Shown: in pieces, positions 28,366 through 36,708 of the stretch
Position numbering within the stretch: position 1 is the first letter of the stretch
Layout: the number at the start of each line of letters is the position of its first letter
Assembly (NCBI RefSeq): GCF_027706745.1
Contig: NZ_JAQFWP010000029.1
Span: forward strand, 1 to 64,000
DNA from: Nocardiopsis suaedae
GTDB lineage: Bacteria > Actinomycetota > Actinomycetes > Streptosporangiales > Streptosporangiaceae
Length of the DNA stretch: 64,000 bases
Reading direction: 5' to 3'
Position numbers and translations under genes: made by a program
The notes under the pieces: generated by a model
Told to the model about the DNA's origin: nothing
What the model saw: the letters and a program-made list of their open reading frames with translations, nothing else
Databases searched by the model: none

Positions 28366-30074
28366 CCACCGTGTCCGCGCTCCGGGCCCTGCGCGGCCTG
28401 CTGCCCGCCCTGCGCCCCGAATGGCGCGGGATGCTCTGGAGCTACCTGGTCGGCACCGCGAGCGCGCTCGCGCTGGCCGCCCTGACCGTCCTCACGGCGT
28501 GGGCGGTCGGCCGCGCCGTCGTCGAAGGCGCGCCGCCCGGACCCGCCTGGTGGGCCGCCGTCATCGGGCTCGTCCTCCTGCGCACCGTGCTGACCTGGCA
28601 GGAGATGGACGTCTCGCACGCCCTGGCCTACCGGGTGCTGGCCCGGCTGCGGATGGCGCTGTTCGACGCCTACGCGCGCAGCGTCCCCGGGCGGCGGCGC
28701 GAGCACTCGGGGCGGGCGGCGGCCGTCGCCATGGGCGACATCGAGAAGCTGGAGTTCTTCTACGCCCACACCCTGGCGCAGATCGGGGCCTCGCTCACCG
28801 TGTTCCTGGCCGCCCTGGCCACCGCGGCCGCCGTGCTTCCGCAGGCCGGGGCGGTCATGCTCGCCGGGAGCGCGGCGGTCGGGGCCTCGGCGTTCGCCTG
28901 GGCGCGCACCGCGCGGCGGCTGGGCGAGCAGGAGCAGCGCGAGCGGTCGGCCCTGTCCGCGCGGATGGTCGACGCGCTCGGCGCGCTGCGCGAAGTGCTC
29001 GCCTACGGGCTCGCACCGCGCATCGTCGCCGAGACCGACGCCGCCACGGCCGGGGCCGTGGCGACCGCGCGCCGCCGGGAGCTCGTGGCACAGCTGGTCA
29101 CCGCCCTGCGGGAGCTGATCGTGACGGGCGTGGTGATCGGGGTCATCGCCGTGAGCGCCTCCGCCGCGGGCGTGCTGTCCGGGTCCGGCGCGGCGGAGGC
29201 CGGGGGGACGGGCGCCGCGCTGTCCCCGGCTCTGCTGCCCGCCCTGGTGGCGCTGGCCGTCGCCGGGGTCGCCGCGACCACGGAGGCCGCCACCACGCTC
29301 ACCCAGCTCCACCCCCTGGTCGCCGGGGCCGACCGCGTCGCCGCCGGGATCGGCCGACCCCCGGTCGTGTCCGAGCCGACGGCGGCCCGGGGGCTGCCGG
29401 AGGGGCCGCTGGGGCTCCGCTTCCGGGAGGTGGGCTTCGCCTACGACGGCCGGGAGCCCGTGCTCGCGTCCTGGTCCGCCGAACTCGCGCCCGGCGAGCA
29501 CGTCGGCCTCGCCGGTCCCTCCGGTGCGGGCAAGAGCACGGCCGTCGCGCTGGCCGCGCGCCTGTGGGACCCCGCCTCGGGGGCCGTCGAACTGGTCGGC
29601 GCCGACGGGCGGGCGGCCGCGCTCACCGACCTCGCCGACGCCGACCTGCGGGCCGCCGTCGCGCTGGTCGACCAGGACGCGACCCTGTTCCACGGCACGG
29701 TGCGGGAGAACCTCCTGCGCGGGAGCGGGCCGCGCCCCGACGCCGAGCTGGCCGCCGTGCTGGAGCGGGTCGGCGCCGACGGGTGGATCGGCCTCGACGA
29801 CGGCCTGGGCGAGAGCGGGGTGCGCCTGTCCGGGGGGCAGCGGGCGCGGCTGTGCCTGGCCCGCGCCCTGGTCCGGGACCCGCGCGTGCTGCTGGTCGAC
29901 GAGGTGACCGCCAGCCTCGACCCGGCGACCGAGCGGGCGATCTCCGATGTGATCGCCGGTTTCGACGGCACCGTCCTCATCGCCTCCCACCGGGCGGAGA
30001 CCCTGTCCCGGTGCGACCGGGTCATCGGCATCGGCGCGTCGGCCGGCCGGGACCCCGAACCCGGCCTCCTGTGA
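28362..30074 (+). CDS. ABC exporter half-transporter B (CydC-like, TMD-NBD)
   Basis: About 570 aa with a six-helix membrane domain (about residues 20-310) and an ATPase domain: Walker A GPSGAGKS near 387, a Q-loop within VALVDQDATLFHG, signature LSGGQRAR, Walker B VLLVDEVTASLD (Val where Pro is usual; the catalytic Glu kept), and ASHRAET. It starts on GTG overlapping the partner's stop. It is the last gene of the precursor operon and is followed by a strong hairpin. Confidence 0.92.
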   Translation: MTTVSALRALRGLLPALRPEWRGMLWSYLVGTASALALAALTVLTAWAVGRAVVEGAPPGPAWWAAVIGLVLLRTVLTWQEMDVSHALAYRVLARLRMALFDAYARSVPGRRREHSGRAAAVAMGDIEKLEFFYAHTLAQIGASLTVFLAALATAAAVLPQAGAVMLAGSAAVGASAFAWARTARRLGEQEQRERSALSARMVDALGALREVLAYGLAPRIVAETDAATAGAVATARRRELVAQLVTALRELIVTGVVIGVIAVSASAAGVLSGSGAAEAGGTGAALSPALLPALVALAVAGVAATTEAATTLTQLHPLVAGADRVAAGIGRPPVVSEPTAARGLPEGPLGLRFREVGFAYDGREPVLASWSAELAPGEHVGLAGPSGAGKSTAVALAARLWDPASGAVELVGADGRAAALTDLADADLRAAVALVDQDATLFHGTVRENLLRGSGPRPDAELAAVLERVGADGWIGLDDGLGESGVRLSGGQRARLCLARALVRDPRVLLVDEVTASLDPATERAISDVIAGFDGTVLIASHRAETLSRCDRVIGIGASAGRDPEPGLL

Positions 30075-30076
30075 GC

Positions 30077-30105
30077 GGCCGCCCGCTCCTTCAGGAGGGG
30101 CGGCC
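30077..30105 (+). terminator. Terminator of the RiPP operon
   Basis: GGCCGCCC, one bulged G, CTCC, loop TTCA, GGAG, GGGCGGCC: a 12-bp stem starting 2 nt after the exporter stop codon. No U-tract follows. Confidence 0.75.
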
Positions 30106-30155
30106 GGGGATCACGACGCGCGGGTCGGAGCCCCCGGGACACGGAGGCGGAGACG

Positions 30156-31380
30156 TTGACTTCCTCCCACTCCTGCAAGGAGGGGGGATTCCTACGGCTC
30201 GCGCCGTTGGGGTTCCTGCTTCGTCGCCGACTGCCCCGTCCGGGAGGACTCCCGTTGAGGTCTTACACCGGCTCCACAGGCAGATGCCGCCAGCCCGGCG
30301 GCCAGGATGTTGCGTGACGCGTTGATGTCGCGGTCATGCACGGTGCCGCAGCCGCACGTCCAGGTGCGGACATTGAGCGGCATCCTCGCCGCGACCGTTC
30401 CGCGATCCCCGCACAGCTTGCTGGACGGGAACCAGCGGTCGATCACGACGAGTTCACGCCCGTACCAGGCGCACTTGTACTCCAGCACCTTGCGGAGTTC
30501 CGTCCACGACGCATCCGAGATGGCGCGTGCGAGCTTGCCGTTCAGTACCAGGTTGCGGACGGTGAGGTCCTCGATCACGACCGTTTGGTTCTCACGGACG
30601 AGTCGAGTCGAGGGCTTGTGGAGGAAGTCGCGGCGCCGGTCGGCGATCCGAGCGTGGACGCCGGCCACCTTGCGGCGGGCCTTGTCCCGGTTCGCGGACC
30701 CCTTGGCCTTGCGGGACAGTTGTTGCTGGGCCTTGGCCGGCCGTGCCCGGTCCTTCCGCTCGTGCTTCGGGTTGGTGACCTTCTCCCCGGTGGACAGCGC
30801 TACCAGTGAAGTGATGCCCGCGTCGGTGCCGGCCTCCGCGTTCGTGGCCGGCGCCGGGGTGATGGCGTCGTCGCACAGCAGGGACACGAACCAGCGCCCG
30901 GCCGGGTCGCGGGAGGCGGGAGACCGTCACCGTCGTGGGTTCGGCACCCTCCGGGAGGGGACGCGACCAGCGGATGTCCAGCGGTTCGGACATCTTCGCC
31001 AGCGTCAGCCGCCCATCACGCCACGTGAACCCGGAGCGGGTGTACTCCGCCGACGCTCGGGACTTCTTCTTCGACTCGAAGCGCGGGTACTTGGCCCGCT
31101 TGTCGAAGAAGTTGGTGAAGGCCGTCTGGAGGTGTCGCAGCGCCTGCTGAAGCGGGACGGACGACACCTCGGTGAGGAAGGAGAGTTCCTCAGTCTTCTT
31201 CCAGCCGGTGAGCGCAGCCGACGACTGCACGTAGGAGACGCGGCGCTGCTCGGAGTACCAGGCCCGCGTGCGCTCCTCCAGTGCCCGGTTGTACACGAAG
31301 CGGACGCAACCGAACGTGCGAGACAGCTCAGCTGCCCGCTTGACCTGCTGCGTCATACCTCACGTTCTATCAGCTCCCAT
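30156..31380 (-). mobile_element. IS200/IS605-family (IS1341-type, TnpB-only) insertion element
   Basis: A tnpB-like gene on the minus strand ends next to a typical right-end hairpin: on that strand GGAATCCCCCCCTCC, a short loop, then GGAGTGGGAGGAAGTCAAC, at 30156-30195. No TnpA is present, as in IS1341-type elements. Ends are approximate: the left end lies within about 25 nt upstream of the tnpB ATG at 31356. This family makes no target duplication. The right-end region would also encode the 3' part of the TnpB guide RNA, with the guide read from sequence just beyond 30156. Confidence 0.8.
30192..31356 (-). pseudogene. tnpB: TnpB (RNA-guided nuclease of IS605-type element), frameshifted
   Basis: The N-terminal part (FGCVRFVYNRALEERTRAWY... 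to TVTVSR) and the RuvC/zinc part lie in different frames. The RuvC part has Asp in GTDAGI, Glu in VVIEDLTVRN, Asp in HDRDINASRN. The break coincides with a tandem 7-bp duplication GCGGGAG-GCGGGAG at 30909-30922; removing one copy restores VSRDPAGRWFVSLLCDD. The zinc ribbon also looks eroded: SKLCGDRG has one Cys where two are usual. The start lacks the usual first 15-20 residues of the family. All three RuvC acidic residues survive, so inactivation appears recent. Confidence 0.85.
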
Positions 31381-31626
31381 GTGAATGCCGGGTGTTGGCC
31401 GTGGACGCCGGTCCGCCCTGGCGGCGAACCGGTTTCGCCTGCCCCACTGCGCGGCAGCGGCCCGTTCGGTGGGCCCGGCGGGTGCCTCCAGGGCGGTGAC
31501 GGGCCCCTGACTGATGCGGCGCGTTATGCGGTCGACCGCCTCCAGGCCGCCGGGGCGGTCGCGGGCGACGATCAGCCATTGGTAGGGGTGCACCGGGGCG
31601 GTGTCGATGCGGGCACGGAGGTCCAT
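31360..31626 (-). CDS. Small protein downstream of the Rieske operon, probably truncated by the IS element
   Basis: About 88 aa, ATG preceded by AAGGAGT at ideal distance. The N-terminal half (VHPYQWLIVARDRPGGLEAV, ITRRISQGPVTALEAPAGPTE) looks like a real small protein. The last residues (GIHMGADRT) are encoded by sequence at the left end of the insertion element, so the native C-terminus has likely been replaced. I do not recognise the family. It lies 59 nt after the reductase gene on the same strand and may be an accessory subunit of the oxygenase system. Confidence 0.6.
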   Translation of the reverse strand: MDLRARIDTAPVHPYQWLIVARDRPGGLEAVDRITRRISQGPVTALEAPAGPTERAAAAQWGRRNRFAARADRRPRPTPGIHMGADRT

Positions 31627-31685
31627 ACCGGACTCCTTGGGGGAGAGGTGGTCCTGGGGCGGCGGTGGTCCCGGGGGAGAGAGCG

Positions 31686-32693
31686 TCAGCGGACGTCGAG
31701 GACGACGGTGCCGGGGCCGGACGGCCCGTCGGAGGCGTCGGAGGCACCGGTGCGGCGCACGACGCGGGAGACGCAGGTGCACAGCTTGTCGGAGGCGGCC
31801 TTCTGCCGCTCGCTGAAGAACACGTCGCGGTGGTCGACGGCCCCGTCGACCGCGAGGACGTCGACCTGGCACAGGCCGCACTCGCCCTTGCGGCAGTCGT
31901 ACATCGTGTCGACCCCGGCGCGGTCGAGGGCCTCCAGGAGCGACTCGCCCGCCCCGACGGTCGTCTCGACGCCGAGCCGGGGGACCCGCGCGACGAACTC
32001 CTCGGCCTCGAACCAGCCGCTGTTGCCGAAGGTCTCGTAGCGCAGGTTCGGCAACGGCAGCCCCCTTTCGAGCCAGCGGCGGCGGACCGCGTCCATGAGG
32101 CGGATGGGCCCGCACATGTACAGCTCGGTGTGCTCGTCGACGCCGCCGACCAGGCCGGGCACGTCGAGCCCGGTGCCCTCGTCGTCGACGTGCGCCTCGA
32201 GCCGGTCGCCGTGCTCGCGCTCCAGCTCGCGCAGGAAGGCCATGCCCGGACGGCTGCGGCCGACGTAGACCAGGCGGTACTCCGCTCCGAGCCGCCGCAG
32301 GACGGCGGCCATGGCGCGGAGGGCGGTGATCCCGATGCCCCCGGCGAGCAGCACGTAGCACGGGGCGCCCACCCGCAGGGGGAAGTTCTGCAGGGGCGCG
32401 GTGACCTCGAGCGCGTCCCCGGGGCGGAGCGCGTGCATGAACGCCGAGCCGCCGCGCGAGGTGGGGGACAGGCGCACGCCCAGGGTCAGCTCGGTGCCGT
32501 TCGCGCCGGACGCGACGACGGAGTAGGAGCGGACCCCGGCCGGGCCGTCACCGGTCCGCACGTCGACGTGGGCGCCGGGGTCGGCGCGCACGGGCTCCTC
32601 CGCGGCGATGGTGATCCTGGCGATCCCCTCGGCCGCCGGTCCGGTGGAGACGACGCGGCCGCGCAGCCAGCGCACCTGGTTCGTGCCGCTCAT
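31686..32693 (-). CDS. Ferredoxin reductase component of Rieske oxygenase (VanB/PDR-like)
   Basis: About 335 aa in phthalate-dioxygenase-reductase order: FMN domain (RSYSVVAS near residue 55), NAD domain (LLAGGIGITALRAM near 116, ELYMCGP near 191) and a C-terminal plant-type [2Fe-2S] ferredoxin with CRKGECGLCQV near 268 and a later CTC. It passes electrons from NAD(P)H to the oxygenase encoded 1 nt upstream. The pair matches vanillate-O-demethylase-type systems, though the substrate is not determined. Confidence 0.92.
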   Translation of the reverse strand: MSGTNQVRWLRGRVVSTGPAAEGIARITIAAEEPVRADPGAHVDVRTGDGPAGVRSYSVVASGANGTELTLGVRLSPTSRGGSAFMHALRPGDALEVTAPLQNFPLRVGAPCYVLLAGGIGITALRAMAAVLRRLGAEYRLVYVGRSRPGMAFLRELEREHGDRLEAHVDDEGTGLDVPGLVGGVDEHTELYMCGPIRLMDAVRRRWLERGLPLPNLRYETFGNSGWFEAEEFVARVPRLGVETTVGAGESLLEALDRAGVDTMYDCRKGECGLCQVDVLAVDGAVDHRDVFFSERQKAASDKLCTCVSRVVRRTGASDASDGPSGPGTVVLDVR

Positions 32694-32694
32694 C

Positions 32695-33807
32695 TCAGCG
32701 CACCGCCCCGGCGGTGTCCGGGGCGGCGGCCGCCCGCTCGGCCTCGACCATGCGCTGGACGATGCGGCGCACCCACATCCCCCCGGCGTCGATGTTGAGG
32801 TTGTAGAACTCGTGGCCGGGGTTGGCCTCGATCGCCTTCTGCTGGGCGGTGAGCATCTCCTCGTCCTCGCCGAACACGCCGTGGACGCCGTCGCGGAGCT
32901 GGGTCGTGATGAGCTGGCTCTCCAGGCGGTAGTTGCGCATGAACGCCCAGAAGTACAGCGCCGAGCGCTCGTCGACCGGGGAGATGGTGTTCATGACGAA
33001 CCCGTTGACGCCCCGGCTGCGGTCGCCCTCGGGCGCGCCGGTCCCGGCCTCGGCGACGCCGACGTCGATGCGGATCGTCGAGGGCGCCTGGAACTCGATG
33101 ATCTGCCAGCGGTCGACCTTGCCGCTGAAGCCGGGGAAGCGGTCGCGCATGTTCTTCAGCCAGAACGGCGGCGGGTCGATGCCGTGCATCCACCGGGTGA
33201 CGGTGACGGTGTCCTCGTCGTGGGCGACGTCGAAGTCCGACCCGCTGAGCTCGGCCTGGCCGATCGTGGAGGAGTGGACGAACTCCTCGTGGGTGAGGTC
33301 CATGAGGTTGTCGAGCACGAGCTGGTAGTTGGCCCGGACGTCGATGGTGCGCCCGTCCCCGGCCCATTCGGGCGAGTCCATCTGGAACATGTCGGGGACG
33401 GCGCCGGGGTCGGCGAGCGTCGGGTCGCCCGTCCACACCCAGATGAACCGGTGCCGCTCGACGACCGGGTACGAGGCGACCATCGCCGAGGGGTTGACCG
33501 TCTCCTGGGCGGGCATGTGGGTGCAGCGCCCGGCCGCGTCGTACCGCAGGCCGTGGTAGGGGCACTGGATGCCGTCGGGGCCGACGAGCTCGCCCTTGGA
33601 CAGCGGGGCGAGACGGTGCCAGCACGCGTCGGCGAGGGCGACCGGGCGGCCGTCCTCGGTGCGGTAGAGCGCCAGCGGGGTCCCGGCGACGGTGCGCGCC
33701 AGGATCGCGCGGCGCCCGACCTCGTGGTCCCAGGCGGCGGCGTACCAGGCGTTGCGCGGGTAGGCCATGTTCTTCGCGGTCGCCCCGGAGGGGCCGAGGT
33801 CGGTCAT
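32695..33807 (-). CDS. Rieske non-heme iron oxygenase (VanA-like O-demethylase subunit)
   Basis: About 370 aa. The Rieske cluster CWH...CPYHGLRYD is at about residues 62-87. The mononuclear iron site lies in NLMDLTHEEFVHSS, matching the D/NxxHxxxxH pattern near 167-176. Layout and the opening AYPRNAWYAAAWDHEVG are those of vanillate O-demethylase and related aromatic O-demethylases. It is the first gene of an operon with the reductase and a small protein. Two CTATCGA-type palindromes immediately upstream, next to a divergent PadR gene, imply ligand-responsive repression. Confidence 0.93.
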   Translation of the reverse strand: MTDLGPSGATAKNMAYPRNAWYAAAWDHEVGRRAILARTVAGTPLALYRTEDGRPVALADACWHRLAPLSKGELVGPDGIQCPYHGLRYDAAGRCTHMPAQETVNPSAMVASYPVVERHRFIWVWTGDPTLADPGAVPDMFQMDSPEWAGDGRTIDVRANYQLVLDNLMDLTHEEFVHSSTIGQAELSGSDFDVAHDEDTVTVTRWMHGIDPPPFWLKNMRDRFPGFSGKVDRWQIIEFQAPSTIRIDVGVAEAGTGAPEGDRSRGVNGFVMNTISPVDERSALYFWAFMRNYRLESQLITTQLRDGVHGVFGEDEEMLTAQQKAIEANPGHEFYNLNIDAGGMWVRRIVQRMVEAERAAAAPDTAGAVR

Positions 33808-33829
33808 GGGGCCTCCTTGCGGAAGGAAC

Positions 33830-33885
33830 TATCTATCGACATAGATAATTCGTGAAGGAGGTCACACACTAACTATCGATATAGT
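33830..33885. promoter_or_regulatory. Pair of PadR-type operators
   Basis: TATCTAT-CGAC-ATAGATA (33830-33847) and ACTAT-CGAT-ATAGT (33872-33885) lie between the divergent oxygenase and PadR genes, 42 bp apart start to start. They share CTATCGA-ATAG and stand out as AT-rich islands. The second also covers the region just before the PadR ribosome site. Confidence 0.72.
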
Positions 33886-33923
33886 GTTTGACAAGGCCCC
33901 GAGACGAGAGGGACGGAGGCGGG

Positions 33924-34535
33924 ATGAGCCTGCGCTACGCGCTGCTGGCACTGCTCACGGCCGAGCCGCTCACCGGCTACGACGCCGTCAAGCGGTTCGG
34001 GGGGTCGGTCGGGTACGTCTGGCACGCCCCCGACTCGCAGATCTATCCCGAGCTGCGGCGGATGGAGGGCGAGGGGCTGATCGAGGGCGAGCAGGTGCGC
34101 TGGGGCCCCAACAGCACGAAGACCCGCTACTCGATCACCGGCGAGGGCGTCCGCGCGCTCCGGGAGTGGCTGGAGGCCCCGATCCCCTACGCGCCGCTGC
34201 GCGACGTCTCCCGCATGCGGGCCGCCTACTTCGAATGGGCCGGGCCCGAGAGCGCGCGGGAGAACCTGCGCAGGCACATCGACTACTACACCGAGCAGGT
34301 CGGCCGCTGGAAGGACATGCGGCAGGCCATCCTCAGCGCCGAGCACCCGAGCATCGCGGCCCGGCTGGAGAAGTACCCGGCCGAGGAGCACGAGCGGATC
34401 ATCGCCTACAAGGCCTTCGCCTACGAGGGCCTCATCGCCCGGGGCGAGGCCGAGATCGAATGGGGGCGCAGGGGCCTGGACCTCATCGACGAGCTGGAGG
34501 GCCCCTCGCAAGCGCGTGGGGAGCCCGGGAGCTGA
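33924..34535 (+). CDS. PadR family transcriptional regulator
   Basis: About 203 aa; the ATG sits after GGAGG. The N-terminal winged helix shows SLRYALLALLTAEPLTGYD, VWHAPDSQIYPELRRMEGEGLI and RYSITGEGVRALREWL, all hallmarks of PadR. The C-terminal half (residues 95-190) is the long-helix dimerisation domain of PadR subfamily-2 proteins. It is divergent from the Rieske oxygenase operon, with two matching palindromes between them. It likely represses that operon and itself until an aromatic acid binds. Confidence 0.92.
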   Translation: MSLRYALLALLTAEPLTGYDAVKRFGGSVGYVWHAPDSQIYPELRRMEGEGLIEGEQVRWGPNSTKTRYSITGEGVRALREWLEAPIPYAPLRDVSRMRAAYFEWAGPESARENLRRHIDYYTEQVGRWKDMRQAILSAEHPSIAARLEKYPAEEHERIIAYKAFAYEGLIARGEAEIEWGRRGLDLIDELEGPSQARGEPGS

Positions 34536-34584
34536 GGCGCACCCAGGGGTGAACGGGCCGCCCGGGGCACGGCAGAGTGGCCGC

Positions 34585-35556
34585 ATGGACTTTCGGTCGT
34601 GGTGCGGCGGACGGCGTTCGGCGCGAACGGCGGTGGCGGTGGGAGCGGTCGTGCTGCTCGCGGGCGGACCGTCGGCGGCCGCCTCGGCGGCCGTGGGCGG
34701 GGAGCGCGTGGTCACCGCGTTCGACGCCGACATCTCCGTGACGTCGGACGGTGTGGTGGAGATCCGGGAGGAGATCACCTACGACCTGGGCGAGGGGCCG
34801 GGTGGGCAGGTGCACCGGGAGATCCCGGCGGCGGGGAGCATCGACGGGCAGGACGCCGGGGAGTTCGGTCTGGCCGGGGTGCGCGTGGAGGACTCCGGCG
34901 GAGTGATCGCCACCGACGTCCGCGAAGGGGAGGAGCGGACCGAGGTCACCATCGGCCGGTCCGGAACCGACCCCGCCCTGGAGGGCGAGAAAACATTCGT
35001 CATCGCCTACGAGTACCGCGACGTGCTGATCGCGGACGACCGGGAGCGGCCGCGGCTGTTTCTGGACGTCGTCGGGTCCGGTTGGGAGGTCCCGGTGGAG
35101 TCGGTGCGGGCGCGGGTGGACGTGCCCGGGCAGGCCGCGTCCGCCAGGTGCTACGCGGGGGAGCCCGGGACCCGTGACGGGTGCGCCGACGTGCGGCGGG
35201 ACGGAGGCCGCGTCACCTTCACCGGCGACCGCGTCGAGCCGGGGCAGGCCTTCACCGTCGACGTGTCCGTCGCGGACGGCGACATCCCCGTGCCCGAGTC
35301 GGCGGGCGGGGGCTCCGGCTCCGAGGAGATGAGTGCGCGGGACCTCATCCTCGTCGTGGTGGTCACGGTGGCGGTCATGGTGGTGATCGGGGCCCCCGCA
35401 CTGGTGCTCGAAGCGCGCGTGGAGAAGACCCGGGGCGCGAGCGGCGCGCCGGGCTCCCGAGGGGGCATGGGCGGCGGAGGCGCCGGAGGAGCGGGCGGTG
35501 GCGGTGGTGGCGGTGGAGGCGCCGGAGGGGGAGGCGGTGGAGGCGGGGGCGGCTGA
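34585..35556 (+). CDS. DUF2207 domain protein, short form, secreted/membrane-anchored
   Basis: About 323 aa. An N-terminal signal sequence (residues 12-37) is followed by the DUF2207 beta-rich domain (residues 40-235, e.g. VTSDGVVEIREEITYDLG and HREIP). One transmembrane helix (LILVVVVTVAVMVVIGAP) and a tail of almost pure glycine follow. Full-length family members have several more helices and a large cytosolic region before the glycine tail, so this is a shortened variant. Function is unknown. The ribosome site is weak. It follows the PadR gene by 49 nt on the same strand but has no evident link. Confidence 0.8.
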   Translation: MDFRSWCGGRRSARTAVAVGAVVLLAGGPSAAASAAVGGERVVTAFDADISVTSDGVVEIREEITYDLGEGPGGQVHREIPAAGSIDGQDAGEFGLAGVRVEDSGGVIATDVREGEERTEVTIGRSGTDPALEGEKTFVIAYEYRDVLIADDRERPRLFLDVVGSGWEVPVESVRARVDVPGQAASARCYAGEPGTRDGCADVRRDGGRVTFTGDRVEPGQAFTVDVSVADGDIPVPESAGGGSGSEEMSARDLILVVVVTVAVMVVIGAPALVLEARVEKTRGASGAPGSRGGMGGGGAGGAGGGGGGGGGAGGGGGGGGGG

Positions 35557-35769
35557 CGCCGCACGCAGGGCCGGGCAGTACACCTAGGGCCTGTCTGGAG
35601 TTCTGCGGTGTCCCGCCGAGTCGCGGTCCTCCCGTGGCCCCAGCGACACGGCTCCCCGTTGATCTCGGGCGACTCGGGCTTAGGAGCGCCGTGGTTTCCA
35701 TCGTTCAGTGCACCTTTTCGTAGGTGTGCTGGACGGTAGGAGCAGATCGTTGCCCGAGCAGGGGTTCTG

Positions 35770-35859
35770 ACGCCGGGGCACCGCCAGGCGCCGGGGTGGG
35801 ACACCCCCGCCGAGCGCCTGGCCGAGCTGGTCGCCCCGGACCCGACGCCCGGCCCGTAG
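35770..35859 (+). pseudogene. Possible C-terminal remnant of an IS30-type transposase
   Basis: A short frame reads RQAPGWDTPAERLAELVA and then stops, close to the RPRKTLGWDTPAERL ending of IS30 transposases. The whole 35557-35959 gap has no intact gene. It contains this fragment and the 13-mer CGTTGATCTCGGG (35657-35669) shared with the RiPP operon gap. Degraded insertion-sequence debris is the best reading. Confidence 0.35.
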
Positions 35860-35959
35860 TTGCACTCACCCGTTGACATCGCCCGCCGTCATGAGCCCGA
35901 CTCGCCCGGGACCGGCGGCGGAGGGGCCGGGCGAGGGGGGACTCCGGACAGGGCCGAGG

Positions 35960-36580
35960 TCAGGCGGGCGCCGCCGTGGCCCGGACTCCGGCGAGGACCA
36001 CCCCGACGATGCGGTCCGCGTCCGCCCGGGTGAACGGGCGCGTCCCGCGGTTGACGATGAGGTGGACCGGTCCGGAGAGCATCTCGCCGAGGAAGGAGCC
36101 GTCGACCGGGGGCAGCTCGCCCCGGTCGGCCGCGGCGTCGATCCGGCGCTGCAGGGCGGCCACGCGCCGGTCGAGGATCCCGGCCACCGCCTGCCGGACC
36201 GCGGGGTTCCCGCCCGCGGGCTGGACGGCCTGTTCGAGCGCCCTGCCGAACGGCGTCTCCAGGCCGCCCGCCATGGCCACCAGGAAGTCCACCAGGTCGC
36301 GGTGGACGTCGCCGGTGTCGGCGACCGAGGCGAGGTCCTCGGCGTAGCGCAGCAGCGCGTCCGCGACCAGCCTCTCGCGGTCCGGCCAGTTGCGGTAGAC
36401 GCTGGTCTTGTGCACGCCCGCGCGCTCGGCGACCTCCTCGTAGCGGAAGCCCGAGACCCCGTCGCGCGCGACGAGTTCGGCGGCCGCGGTGAGGATGCGC
36501 GCGCGCACCCGCGCGGTGCGGCCGCCGGGGCGCCGGGCGGGTCGGCGGCCGGGGGCGCCCCCGTCGGTCTCGTCGGGCAT
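35960..36580 (-). CDS. TetR/AcrR family transcriptional regulator
   Basis: About 206 aa. The N-terminal HTH is clear: ILTAAAELVARDGVSGFRYEEVAERAGVHKTSVYRNW, split here as residues 29-66, followed by an all-helical ligand domain. It is divergent from the FAD monooxygenase and MFS genes, with a perfect 10-bp inverted repeat in between at 36669-36693. It is therefore the likely repressor of that pair, responding to a drug-like or aromatic ligand. Confidence 0.92.
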   Translation of the reverse strand: MPDETDGGAPGRRPARRPGGRTARVRARILTAAAELVARDGVSGFRYEEVAERAGVHKTSVYRNWPDRERLVADALLRYAEDLASVADTGDVHRDLVDFLVAMAGGLETPFGRALEQAVQPAGGNPAVRQAVAGILDRRVAALQRRIDAAADRGELPPVDGSFLGEMLSGPVHLIVNRGTRPFTRADADRIVGVVLAGVRATAAPA

Positions 36581-36668
36581 CGCCGCCCCACCTCTCTATT
36601 CCCCGTACGGGTGCCGATTGTGGCCAGGTGCGGCTTTGCGGTGCAAGCCGGGGCAGGGCTAGGCTCAT

Positions 36669-36693
36669 TAAAAGCAACAGGAAGTTGCTTTTA
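36669..36693. promoter_or_regulatory. TetR operator
   Basis: TAAAAGCAAC-AGGAA-GTTGCTTTTA: a perfect 10-bp inverted repeat ending 15 bp before the monooxygenase GTG start, between divergent genes. Confidence 0.78.
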
Positions 36694-36708
36694 GTGAGGA
36701 GCAGCCAC

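Noticed and set aside
35480..35556. GGC/GGAGGC tandem repeats as a possible regulatory or CRISPR-like repeat
   Set aside because: This is simply the coding sequence for the glycine-rich tail of the DUF2207 protein.
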